Source of the DNA: Calditrichota bacterium
Lineage (GTDB): Bacteria > Zhuqueibacterota > Zhuqueibacteria > Zhuqueibacterales > Geothermadaptataceae
Length of the DNA: 64,000 bases
Direction: 5' to 3'
Assembly: GCA_008501765.1 (NCBI GenBank)
Contig: QQUE01000019.1
Span: 21,785-85,784 of the forward strand
The notes beneath the pieces are model-generated. The model saw only the letters and a program-made list of their open reading frames with translations, did not search any database and was not told the DNA's origin. How positions within the stretch are numbered: position 1 is the first letter of the stretch; each line of letters opens with the position of its first letter. Made by a program: the position numbers and the translations under genes. Shown here piece after piece: positions 56,546-64,000 of the stretch.

Positions 56546-57190
56546 ATGCCGACACAGATTAATAGTGAAGATACCGTTGTTTTTATTGGGGATAGTATTA
56601 CAGATTGTGACAGAAAAATCGATCCATTGGGATTGGGGCACGGTTTCGTCCGGCTATTTTCTGATATGCTACTGATACGTGAACCTGAAAAGCATATTCA
56701 GATTATCAATCGGGGTATCAGCGGTCAAACGGTGGTTGAATTATTTGAGCGCTGGGATGCGGATGTATTAGCCCATCGGCCAGACTGGCTGAATGTTCTC
56801 ATCGGTATTAATGATTTGCATACGTGGCTCCATGATAAAAATAATGGTGTCGGTCCGGAGCAATTTCTCAATTTTTATCGTGAATGCCTGAAAAAAACCC
56901 GCAAGGAATTGCCCAATTGCCAGATTTTGCTCATCGATCCATTTTATATCTGTCTCCCGGCCACCGCGGATGAAATCCAGAGTTCTGTGCTGAACCTGTT
57001 GCCGGAATACCAAACCGTGGTTTCAGATATGAGCTACCTTTTCAAGACACGCGTCCTGCGAATGCATTCCATATTCGTGGACTTGCTACAATCTCAGCCC
57101 GGAGAGAAATACGCCCCGGAACCTGTTCACCCAAATGCAACTGGCCATCTAGCCATTGCGCAAGCTATCTATGAAAAATTGTGGCGCTAA
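56546..57190 (+). CDS. SGNH/GDSL-type hydrolase
   Basis: 214 residues; the ATG at 56546 has GGATGGA before it, while an earlier ATG (56501) has no signal. Block I is VVFIGDSITDC with the nucleophilic Ser. Block II is NRGISGQTV with the Gly. Block III is LIGINDL with the Asn. Block V reads EPVHPNATGH, with Glu in place of the usual Asp three residues before His. No export signal, so it is likely cytoplasmic. It should cleave an ester or acetyl group; the substrate is unknown. Confidence 0.9.
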   Translation: MPTQINSEDTVVFIGDSITDCDRKIDPLGLGHGFVRLFSDMLLIREPEKHIQIINRGISGQTVVELFERWDADVLAHRPDWLNVLIGINDLHTWLHDKNNGVGPEQFLNFYRECLKKTRKELPNCQILLIDPFYICLPATADEIQSSVLNLLPEYQTVVSDMSYLFKTRVLRMHSIFVDLLQSQPGEKYAPEPVHPNATGHLAIAQAIYEKLWR

Positions 57191-57221
57191 AATATTTCAC
57201 TATTAACTGTAAATAATATAA

Positions 57222-58118
57222 ATGTTTAACATTCTTTTATATTGTATTGCCGCATTCATTTGGGGCTCAACCTGGCTGGCAATTAAATACCAGCTCGGCG
57301 TTGTAGATCCACTGGTTTCCGTCGCTTACCGGTTTGGATTCTCTGCAATTTTGCTGCTCGTCTATTGCCGGATAGCGGGATTGAATCTGCGCTATTCGTT
57401 CAATGAACACAAACAAATTGCCTTGCAGGGCTTATTGCTTTTTGGGGTAAATTATTGGTTCGTTTACATGGCAGAAACGGAATTGCCAAGCGGGTTGGTG
57501 GCTGTCATTTTCTCAATGATCGTGCTCCTAAATATTTTTAATAGCGCCATTTTCCTTAAAACTGCCATTCGGCCGCATGTGCTTGTTGGTGCGCTCATCG
57601 GTCTGTCGGGAATTGCGATTATCTTCAAAAACGAGCTTTTTAATTTCAGCTTGCAGAATAAAACTGCGATTGCTTTGGGCCTGTGTATTCTGAGCGCGGT
57701 TTTCGCCTCTTTGGGTAACATCACTTCTGCATACAATCAGAAAATAAAGCTGCCTGTCATTCAAACAAATGCTTTTGGTATGCTGTACGGCTCAATTGTT
57801 ATGTTTTTTATTGCATCCGTTTTAGGAAAATCGATAAATTTCGATTATTCTGCGGGGTATGTTATTTCATTGCTTTATTTGTCGATATTTGGATCGGTAA
57901 TCGCATTCGGAGCATATTTGACCCTGGTCGGACGCATCGGCGCCGACCGTGCAGGCTATATCGCACTGATTTTTCCTATAATTGCACTTGCTCTCTCCAC
58001 GGTATTCGAAAAATATATTTGGACGCTGCCGGCCGTTGCTGGTTTTGCTTTGATTTTGTTAGGTAATTTGTTGGTCATTAGTAAGAAAATGCCGGTAAAA
58101 ATACATCGGAGTGAATGA
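57222..58118 (+). CDS. EamA/DMT-family transporter
   Basis: 298 residues with ten hydrophobic helices in two EamA halves. It starts FNILLYCIAAFIWGSTWLAIKYQLG...VSVAYRFGFSAILL and the second half includes ALGLCILSAVFASLGNITSAYNQK. The final helices end ALILLGNLLVISKK. It is an inner-membrane metabolite exporter or uptake carrier of unknown specificity. It begins 31 bp after the SGNH gene and overlaps the next gene by 4 bp, so the three are probably co-transcribed. Confidence 0.88.
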   Translation: MFNILLYCIAAFIWGSTWLAIKYQLGVVDPLVSVAYRFGFSAILLLVYCRIAGLNLRYSFNEHKQIALQGLLLFGVNYWFVYMAETELPSGLVAVIFSMIVLLNIFNSAIFLKTAIRPHVLVGALIGLSGIAIIFKNELFNFSLQNKTAIALGLCILSAVFASLGNITSAYNQKIKLPVIQTNAFGMLYGSIVMFFIASVLGKSINFDYSAGYVISLLYLSIFGSVIAFGAYLTLVGRIGADRAGYIALIFPIIALALSTVFEKYIWTLPAVAGFALILLGNLLVISKKMPVKIHRSE

Positions 58119-58522
58119 TGACAATTTTACTGTTCCTGAAAGCATGTTTAGTCTGGTTGCTAATGATGGTGTTTGCGGTTGGAAACGGTTTATTTCGTGA
58201 TAATTTTTTAGCTTCTCAGCTTAATCCCGCAATTGCGCTTCCCCTAAGTGGCATTACTTTGTCAATTCTAATCCTTTTGATTACATATTTTACGCTGCCA
58301 ATCCTCGGGAAACATCCTCCGCAGACTTATATATTTATCGGTGCTCAATGGGTACTTACAACATTGGCATTTGAATTTATTTTTGGCCATTTTGTTGCCG
58401 GCAAACCATGGCCGGAAATACTGCAAATTTTTAAAGTCTGGCAAGGTAATTTTTTCCTGATTGCACTGGTGGTGACTTTTATTGCGCCGGTCACGGTAGC
58501 CAAGTTACGTGATATAATTTAA
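58115..58522 (+). CDS. Small four-helix membrane protein
   Basis: 135 residues with four hydrophobic helices and short loops (start MTILLFLKACLVWLLMMVFAVGNG). Its start overlaps the transporter stop (ATGATG), so translation is probably coupled. I do not recognise a family. It could be an auxiliary subunit of the preceding transporter. Confidence 0.6.
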   Translation: MMTILLFLKACLVWLLMMVFAVGNGLFRDNFLASQLNPAIALPLSGITLSILILLITYFTLPILGKHPPQTYIFIGAQWVLTTLAFEFIFGHFVAGKPWPEILQIFKVWQGNFFLIALVVTFIAPVTVAKLRDII

Positions 58523-58573
58523 ACTTTTCCGGGTTCAGATTAACAAAACAGCCACAATTTGAATCCGTGCGCA

Positions 58574-60223
58574 TCAATTTATAACAATATCGTTGTTTGA
58601 TTTCAGGGTAATTGGGGCAGATCCATTGCCTAACTTTATCTCAACTTCTTTTCCATCTCCATCGAGAATACTCAATTTATGTGGTGTTTTAATTTTGCCG
58701 TATGTTGTCCTGGCATGAATCAGTGCGTTTGCATTCGATGGCAATTCCAACAAAAGAGATTTATAAGTCGTAATAATTTCTATGTTTGCTGTAGCTGGCA
58801 AAGCCCTGATGCTGGTGATCTCAACACGGCTGTTGTTGCCGTGAACGGTAATCGAGCCTTCTGTCCGTAATAATTCAATAAATTTGTAGGAACTGCGAAT
58901 CAGCACATCCCCGGCAGCGCCATCGACGCGAACGGCGCAATTGCTGCCGTCAATTTCCAGTGGGCCCCCAATATTTGTCAGGTCAATGCTTTTATATGAA
59001 GAACGGATGGTTCCCCCGCCGGCAATTTCACTGGCGGTAATTTGATTGTTGCTCCCGCGAATATCAAGAAAACCACCGACGTTATTTATAATTAATGGTT
59101 TGTAACTTGAAATAATCTCGACGCTCCCGCTGATGTCTGCCAATTCTACCGGGCAATTGCTGCCATCGACCAGCAAATCGCCATTGACGTCAAATATTTG
59201 TACCGATTTGTACGATGAGCGAACAGAGGCGTTTTTGGCTATTTTTTTGGCATAAATTTCACTGTTGGATGCGCGTATTTCCAGTGCGCCCTGAACATTT
59301 TCAATGCGAATTGGTTTGTAGCTATTTTCGATGGTAGCATTTTTCCCGACATTTTCTACAAATATTTTTCCATTGGGAGCGCGCAGGACTAACTCGCCTT
59401 TCACGTCGCTGATTTCAACTTCTTTATAGGACGATGAAACTTCACAGTCGCCAGCAATTTGTGAAGCTTTTACATGCCCGTTCGAGGCGTCGAGTAAAAG
59501 GTTGCCATTGATATTGTTGAGGCGAACGCGTTTGTAACTCGTTACAACGTCGGCGTTCCCACCGATATTGTTGGCATAAATGACGCCGTTCCGGTTATGT
59601 AATTTAATATCGCCTGCGAAGTCTGTTACGACTATCTCGCCGTAGCTTCCGCGCAGAGCAAGCTGACCACCAGCTTTTGAAATATTTGTCGCTCCCGCAT
59701 CGTTGGTGATGGCGAATGTTCCCGCAACATTTTCTATACTCAGGTCACCGTATTTATTGCTCACGCTGATTGAATATTTTTCAGGCACAGTAACGTGCAG
59801 ATTTATCGAAATGGATATGTGTGTCGTGCCGTCAAAAATTAGACGCAAGAGGCGGCTCAAACCTTTGTCGCTGCCTCTTAGTTTATCACGCGGCGTATCA
59901 ACTTTCAGCACAAAACCATCCGCGCCTTCCTCGAGCAGGAGTTGTGTGTTTTCAAAAAATTCTTTGACAAGTTCATCGTCTGCATCGCTGATTTCTACTT
60001 GTGCCCGGGCCTCAATCTTGTTTTGGCTGCTGCCAATGATGGTGATATTGGTATTTTTGCTCTCGATGCGCAATGATTTGCCGGGTTCAGTCTGCGCTGA
60101 TTTTTCAAACCTTTTTTCTCCTGAAAGAATAATTTTATGCGATCCGGCAGCCTCGGTGGCGTGCATCGGAAGAGCGGTCAAAAGGAAGATGGCAGCCAGA
60201 AGCATATAAGTGATTTTTTTCAT
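58574..60223 (-). CDS. DUF4097-type repetitive beta-solenoid exported protein
   Basis: 549 residues with a signal peptide (ending MHATEA). From about residue 150 it is a long series of ~20-residue strands alternating 'SSYKxIxIxNVxG' and 'LxIxGSNxxIxxxxIxG', for example VRSSYKSVQIFDVNGDLLVDGSNCPVELADISG. This is the DUF4097/DUF4098 adhesin-like beta-helix pattern, unusually long. It ends the ECF-sigma operon. The role is unknown; it may be a cell-envelope structural or stress protein regulated by the sigma factor. AGGAT precedes the ATG. Confidence 0.85.
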   Translation of the reverse strand: MKKITYMLLAAIFLLTALPMHATEAAGSHKIILSGEKRFEKSAQTEPGKSLRIESKNTNITIIGSSQNKIEARAQVEISDADDELVKEFFENTQLLLEEGADGFVLKVDTPRDKLRGSDKGLSRLLRLIFDGTTHISISINLHVTVPEKYSISVSNKYGDLSIENVAGTFAITNDAGATNISKAGGQLALRGSYGEIVVTDFAGDIKLHNRNGVIYANNIGGNADVVTSYKRVRLNNINGNLLLDASNGHVKASQIAGDCEVSSSYKEVEISDVKGELVLRAPNGKIFVENVGKNATIENSYKPIRIENVQGALEIRASNSEIYAKKIAKNASVRSSYKSVQIFDVNGDLLVDGSNCPVELADISGSVEIISSYKPLIINNVGGFLDIRGSNNQITASEIAGGGTIRSSYKSIDLTNIGGPLEIDGSNCAVRVDGAAGDVLIRSSYKFIELLRTEGSITVHGNNSRVEITSIRALPATANIEIITTYKSLLLELPSNANALIHARTTYGKIKTPHKLSILDGDGKEVEIKLGNGSAPITLKSNNDIVIN

Positions 60224-60247
60224 TTTCTTATCCTGATTTATTTAAAA

Positions 60248-60841
60248 TTAAATCGCGTTTTGCACTATTTCCTGCAAGGTTTCTTTTTTATCCTGTAATG
60301 CTGCCAGCATGTAACGTCGAATGTGCGCGTTGCCTGGATTTTCCGACAATTCTTCGCGGCATTGTTCGATTTGTTCATCGATAATTGCCAGCTTATCGCG
60401 GTAGAGAAACATCAATTCCAACTCCATTTTTTCGATTTTGGGAGAGGCGAGTTTCTCCAGTTCTGCGATGGCAGCCTCATACGATTTTTCCGTTGAAATG
60501 ACTTTTTGCAGCGTATTTTTACTCAAAATTCGGGAATTGGAAATTTGTGGCGCACTGAATTTTTGCCAGAGAACACCGGTGCCAATTACCAGAATGAAAA
60601 CTGCGGCAACACGGAGCAGGAGGTGCGGCCTGAAAAAAGTTACGGCCTTCGATTGTTTTTCCTCTCGGAGATTGTTCTCGATTTTAGCCCACAGCAACGG
60701 CGCTTTTTCTTTTTCTTGCAATGATTTCGCCAGGTCGAGAATGAATTCATCACGCGCGATCTCCGATGAATTATCCGCTCGCAATTGCTTGAACCGATCA
60801 GCCCAGGCTTCGGGATGTTTGCGTGAATTTTTGTCTTTCAT
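60248..60841 (-). CDS. Probable anti-sigma factor (single-pass membrane)
   Basis: 197 residues. A charged cytosolic N-terminus (about 1-75), one transmembrane helix (LLLRVAAVFILVIGTGVLW, about 77-95) and a helical periplasmic domain (IEKMELELMFLYRDKLAIIDEQIEQCREELSENPGNAHIRRYMLAALQDKKETL). There is no zinc-finger His-Cys-Cys motif. The position directly after an ECF sigma gene with a 4-bp overlap is the main evidence for the anti-sigma role. Confidence 0.7.
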   Translation of the reverse strand: MKDKNSRKHPEAWADRFKQLRADNSSEIARDEFILDLAKSLQEKEKAPLLWAKIENNLREEKQSKAVTFFRPHLLLRVAAVFILVIGTGVLWQKFSAPQISNSRILSKNTLQKVISTEKSYEAAIAELEKLASPKIEKMELELMFLYRDKLAIIDEQIEQCREELSENPGNAHIRRYMLAALQDKKETLQEIVQNAI

Positions 60842-61383
60842 ACCGTTTCTCCGGGAAGAGATTCAAAAAAAGTAGCCCGTAATTTGGCTTTTGCCGCAAA
60901 AATATGTGCCTTGACAGTTCCAATTTTCATATCGAGAATCTGGCTGATTTCTTCTTGTTTCAGATCCTGGATGGCGAACAAAACGAAACACGCCTGCATT
61001 TTTTCGGGTAAAGCTGCGATCGCTTTTTCGAGATGCAGCTTTAAATCCGGCTTTTCCGAATAGCTCATCGGAACGGGCTGCTGCTGATAGGTAATTTTTT
61101 GTTTTTTCTTTTTCATCTGATCAAAACACACGTTTAAAAGGATGCGAAATAAATAGGTGCTGATTTTTGATTTGAACTTAAATTTGCCAATATTTCGGTA
61201 AAGTTTAAGAAACGCCAGTTGTACAGCATCCTCCGCGTCTTGCGTATTGCCAAGCATGCGATGGGCGGTGCTGAGCAGTTGCTGTTCGTACGCGCGATAA
61301 AGGTTCTCAAATGCCTGCATTTCTCCCTGCTGGCAGCGTTTGATGAGTTCGCGTTCATTTTCCGTACCCTGGCTTCGATTCAC
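60838..61383 (-). CDS. ECF-type RNA polymerase sigma factor
   Basis: 181 residues with a GTG start. Region 2: LIKRCQQGEMQAFENLYRAYEQQLLSTAHRMLGNTQDAEDAVQLAFLKLYRNIGKF...STYLFRILLNVCFDQMKKKK. Region 4: LEKAIAALPEKMQACFVLFAIQDLKQEEISQILDMKIGTVKAHIFAAKAKLR. This is the complete group IV sigma layout. It starts 9 bp after the solenoid gene and overlaps the anti-sigma-like gene, so all four genes appear to be one transcript under its own likely control. Confidence 0.93.
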   Translation of the reverse strand: MNRSQGTENERELIKRCQQGEMQAFENLYRAYEQQLLSTAHRMLGNTQDAEDAVQLAFLKLYRNIGKFKFKSKISTYLFRILLNVCFDQMKKKKQKITYQQQPVPMSYSEKPDLKLHLEKAIAALPEKMQACFVLFAIQDLKQEEISQILDMKIGTVKAHIFAAKAKLRATFFESLPGETV

Positions 61384-61392
61384 TATTTGGAC

Positions 61393-63429
61393 TTATTTAG
61401 TAAAGTTGAAATTGATAAGTGGCAGCAATTTGAACCACTTTGGATTTTCCTTAATATAATTGATCAGTCCAATTTGCACACCAAAAATTTTAGTGGCATA
61501 ATTTACCAGACCCAGGCTAATGCCAACCTGGTGATCGGAAACGATATTTCCGACGCCGGCGGTTAATCCAGCCATTTTTTTCGTGCGCGTCGATCCGGCG
61601 ATATTGACACCGCGGATTGATTGTGTTTTGCTGGAAATACCTGTAATGGTAAAACCTTTGATATCTTTTGCGCGCAGGCGGAAGCCGCTAAAATTGAATC
61701 CGGTCATGCGTTCTTTGGCGTGAATATCCAACCCGGCGATATTGACCCACTGCAGTTTTTTTCCATACAATCCGCCCAATGCCAGTGAAAATCCATTGAT
61801 TTCGTCCAGAGATGAGACGGCTATTCCAGCGATATTTATTCCTGAAACCGCATGTTTTCCGTAAATTACCCCGCCGCTCATTTGCATGCCACGAACTTGA
61901 TCTTCTGACGCAACAACTGCCAGGCCGCCGATGTTAATCCCTTGCACGCCCTCACGCCCGACGAGGGCTCCTCCGGTACCGTGGATTCCTTTTATCTTTC
62001 CTTCAGAAGAAACGATTGCCAAACCGCTCAAGCCCAAATAGGTCATATTTTTTTTAGCAACAATGGCTCCTGCACTGAGATTAATTCCTTGTAAAGGGCC
62101 TTCCGGGGAAACCAGCGCCAGGCCACCGGCATTCATTCCCTTCACATGTTCCTTGCCAACGACCACACCGCCACTTAAATTGAGACCGGTCATTTTCCCT
62201 TCGCTGGATACCGTTGTCACGCCACCAAGATTCAGGCCGGTCATATCGCCAGATGCCACAGTTGCGCCGAGCGAAAAATTGATGCCTTCCATTTTATCGG
62301 AATTGGCAACGGTCGTGAGGCCGCCAAAATTGAATCCTTTCAGAGAACGGGCGACAAGGGCGGTGCCACCCAAGTTGATACCTTTTATATTTCCGTTGGA
62401 TGAAACGGTTGCCAGGCCACCCACATTCAACCAGCGCATATCATCGGTTGCCACGGTGACGCCACCGGAAATATTCAGGCCTTGCATCGCGCCATTGTTG
62501 GCCACAGTTGTGAGACCACTCAAATTTAATCCACGCAATTTGTGGGCGACAAGCACACCGGAACTCAGGTTAATTCCCCGCATTGTGCCATTTGCGACAG
62601 TGGTGATTCCGCCAATATTCAGCCCTTGCATTTCATTGGCTACGACAACGCCGGGGCTGAGATTAAATCCAAGCATCGAGCCATTTGAAACGGTTGTCAC
62701 ACCGCCTAAATTAAGCCCTTTGAGCTGGGTTCCTGTAACAACGGCGACACCCGAAAGGTTGATCCCCGCAATTTTCCCGTCAGCTGAAACCAGAGCCAAA
62801 CCGCTGAGATTTATGCCGCGAACACCCTCGTTTCCAACCACAGCGCCGAAGCTTAAATTTAAACCTCGAATAAATCCATCCGGTGAAACCGTGGCCAGTC
62901 CACCAAAATTTAATCCGTTCATTCCTTTTGCCGCTACGCAGGCAACGCCACCGAGATTAATCCATTGTGCTGTTCCTTGCTTGGTAAAGAGGGCAGTCGT
63001 TCCCAGATTCACTCCGGAGATTGATTCATCTCCGGAAATGATGCCCAGTGCGAAGTTGAGCCCCTTAATATTTTTATCCGACGACAAACCCAGCCCTGTA
63101 ATATGCACGCCGCTGATATCTTCGGAAGTGGCGATACCAACACCAGTCACTGAGATTCCTTTGATTTTTTTCGCATCGGTGCCGACGAGGCCGAGATACA
63201 AACCCTTGTATTCGGCATCCGGGTTGCGTGTCGGTCGCCACAGGGTCAAATTAAGCCCGGTGACTTTTTCTACCTGATTATCAGACCAATTGATACGGAC
63301 TCCAGTAATTGAACTCGAATTGCCAAAACTGAGGCCGTAACCGTTGACGGCTAAATCCAGGTGCTGAGCGGTGAGTGGGACTACTAAAATGAAAATTAAA
63401 AAACTGATTATGCTGATATATTTTTTCAT
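61393..63429 (-). CDS. Exported protein made of more than 20 GLNLGG-type beta-solenoid repeats
   Basis: 678 residues with a signal peptide (ILVVPLTAQ). Nearly the whole chain is a repeat of about 22 residues of the form G-[LIF]-N-[LIF]-[SG]-G-x-[ATV]-x-V-[SA] (for example MTGLNLGGVTTVSSEGK, then MTGLNLSGGVVVGKEHV). More than 20 units are visible, including weaker ones near the C-terminus (GVQIGLINYI). It should fold as a long beta-solenoid or barrel-like surface structure, similar in style to LA_2272-type surface repeats. GGAGG precedes the ATG. It heads the sigma-factor operon. Function unknown. Confidence 0.8.
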   Translation of the reverse strand: MKKYISIISFLIFILVVPLTAQHLDLAVNGYGLSFGNSSSITGVRINWSDNQVEKVTGLNLTLWRPTRNPDAEYKGLYLGLVGTDAKKIKGISVTGVGIATSEDISGVHITGLGLSSDKNIKGLNFALGIISGDESISGVNLGTTALFTKQGTAQWINLGGVACVAAKGMNGLNFGGLATVSPDGFIRGLNLSFGAVVGNEGVRGINLSGLALVSADGKIAGINLSGVAVVTGTQLKGLNLGGVTTVSNGSMLGFNLSPGVVVANEMQGLNIGGITTVANGTMRGINLSSGVLVAHKLRGLNLSGLTTVANNGAMQGLNISGGVTVATDDMRWLNVGGLATVSSNGNIKGINLGGTALVARSLKGFNFGGLTTVANSDKMEGINFSLGATVASGDMTGLNLGGVTTVSSEGKMTGLNLSGGVVVGKEHVKGMNAGGLALVSPEGPLQGINLSAGAIVAKKNMTYLGLSGLAIVSSEGKIKGIHGTGGALVGREGVQGINIGGLAVVASEDQVRGMQMSGGVIYGKHAVSGINIAGIAVSSLDEINGFSLALGGLYGKKLQWVNIAGLDIHAKERMTGFNFSGFRLRAKDIKGFTITGISSKTQSIRGVNIAGSTRTKKMAGLTAGVGNIVSDHQVGISLGLVNYATKIFGVQIGLINYIKENPKWFKLLPLINFNFTK

Positions 63430-63598
63430 AATTCCTCCAGTGAAAAGGGGGGGAGCTCAGGTCTTAAAAATTGTAATTTTTAGGATTTTTTTATGGATTT
63501 TACTGATTAGACCGGGGGGCTGGCTGAAAGGTTTAGATAGGGATAAAAAATTATTCGCGGTGTTGAAAGTTATACTATTTCAAATTAGAATTTAAGGC
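63430..63598. other. Promoter-side region of the solenoid/sigma operon
   Basis: Immediately upstream of the leftward operon, ending at the inverted-repeat element at 63599. A plus-strand frame here (63371-63595) overlaps the signal-peptide region of the solenoid gene and is not supported. Confidence 0.4.
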
Positions 63599-63817
63599 GC
63601 ATCTGGTACGGTTATCCAATTCGCTCAGCAACTACAACCCATTGGTTTTGAATAGTTTCCTACGAATAGCGCTAATAAACGTAAATCTATTTTGAAGCTG
63701 AAGCTTTTGAGTTACCTGGCAAACTTAAAATATTTTTTCGCTTAAATTCGTGCTATTCGTTGGGAAAATAACCTTAATGCTTGCTGAGCCAATTGGATAA
63801 CCAGACACATCTGGCGT
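63599..63817. repeat. ~219 bp inverted-repeat (MITE-like) element
   Basis: The left end contains CTGGTACGGTTATCCAATTC and CTCAGCAA (63599-63631). The right end, read inward, contains TCTGGTTATCCAATTGG and CTCAGCAA (63781-63817). A nested pair lies inside: TTTCCTACGAATAGCGC and (inverted) TTTCCCAACGAATAGCAC. No coding frame. The final 63818-64000 holds no feature I can support. Confidence 0.7.
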
Positions 63818-64000
63818 AAACCAGGCTAACCTGAATTATTCATAATAGGGTTTCACAAAATTCAGAAGTTATTGTTTTTAATTAACATACAGAGTTACTA
63901 AATTTGCGATTTCCTAATCAAGTTAACTTATTGTTTTTATTGAGTCAAAAACTGTAATACAAGCTGTTTTTTTCATAAAATCAGTCAATTTGCAGCCCAA

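Noticed and set aside
62063..63277. A 404-codon plus-strand frame antisense to the GLNLGG-repeat gene
   Set aside because: It is the mirror of a repetitive GC-balanced gene: Pro/Thr/Ala-rich, with no ribosome-binding site and no family resemblance. The minus-strand gene has a signal peptide, ribosome-binding site and clear repeats.

Overview
The window looks like a chromosomal segment of a Gram-negative bacterium of the FCB group (Calditrichota/KSB1/Ignavibacteria-like). The support is two secreted proteins ending in a 'NYPNPFNP'-type C-terminal sorting domain, a large TonB-dependent receptor with a carboxypeptidase-like N-terminus, a CBM9/DUF5916 outer-membrane protein, a PagL-type lipid A deacylase and many lipoprotein signals. 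The assignment is inferred from protein families; there is no rRNA or other phylogenetic marker that I could compare, and I recognised no tRNA, rRNA or CRISPR array.

Left end (1-3 kb): the 3' part of a NACHT-type NTPase fused to a formylglycine-generating-enzyme (FGE)/C-type-lectin domain. Its last ~35 codons carry the adenine-mutagenesis footprint of a diversity-generating retroelement (DGR). It is followed by a broken avd gene cut off by a REP-flanked RAYT transposase. 3-11 kb: a probable phosphate-responsive cluster with a beta-helix secreted protein, TonB receptor, PhoB-type regulator, PstS-like lipoprotein and M28 peptidase. Two 11-bp-period Pho-box-like direct repeats lie in the divergent promoter region. 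11-16 kb: D-Ala-D-Ala ligase, a methyltransferase, a TPR-like protein and a tandem two-domain adenylate kinase whose second domain looks catalytically degenerate. 16-22 kb: a czcCBA-type metal efflux operon.

21.7-24.8 kb is repeat-rich: about 3.3 tandem copies of a ~390 bp unit, dispersed palindromes, and a 301 bp MITE-like element with a 12 bp target duplication. The MITE sits in the tail of a very small ORF next to a small membrane-protein gene. These precede a 1124-residue TPR-CHAT (caspase-like) protein. 28.5-39.7 kb is mostly housekeeping or metabolic: isoaspartyl peptidase, esterase, a secreted sorting-domain protein, Yip1 protein, HIT hydrolase, dCTP deaminase, topoisomerase I, and a fructosamine-kinase/LMW-phosphatase pair.

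39.7-46 kb is the most striking region. It is an AT-rich four-gene operon bounded by a 96 bp direct duplication of the 5' end of the phosphatase gene. It encodes a TAXI-type solute-binding domain fused to a two-helix channel pore and RCK/CASTOR-POLLUX-like domains, a second pore-RCK protein, a pore-less RCK protein and a NYN-domain nuclease. I read it as a candidate ligand- and nucleotide-gated channel system of unusual architecture.

46-54.9 kb: another MITE with its own empty site in the window, a DUF5916 protein, a YfaP-like protein, and an operon combining heme O synthase, an FGE-like lipoprotein, a divergent 12-TM heme-copper-oxidase-like protein and a 7-TM protein. 55-63.4 kb: PagL, SGNH hydrolase, EamA transporter, and an ECF-sigma operon framed by two highly repetitive beta-solenoid proteins. 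Three copies of a 149-161 bp MITE family and several palindromic elements are scattered through the intergenic spaces.
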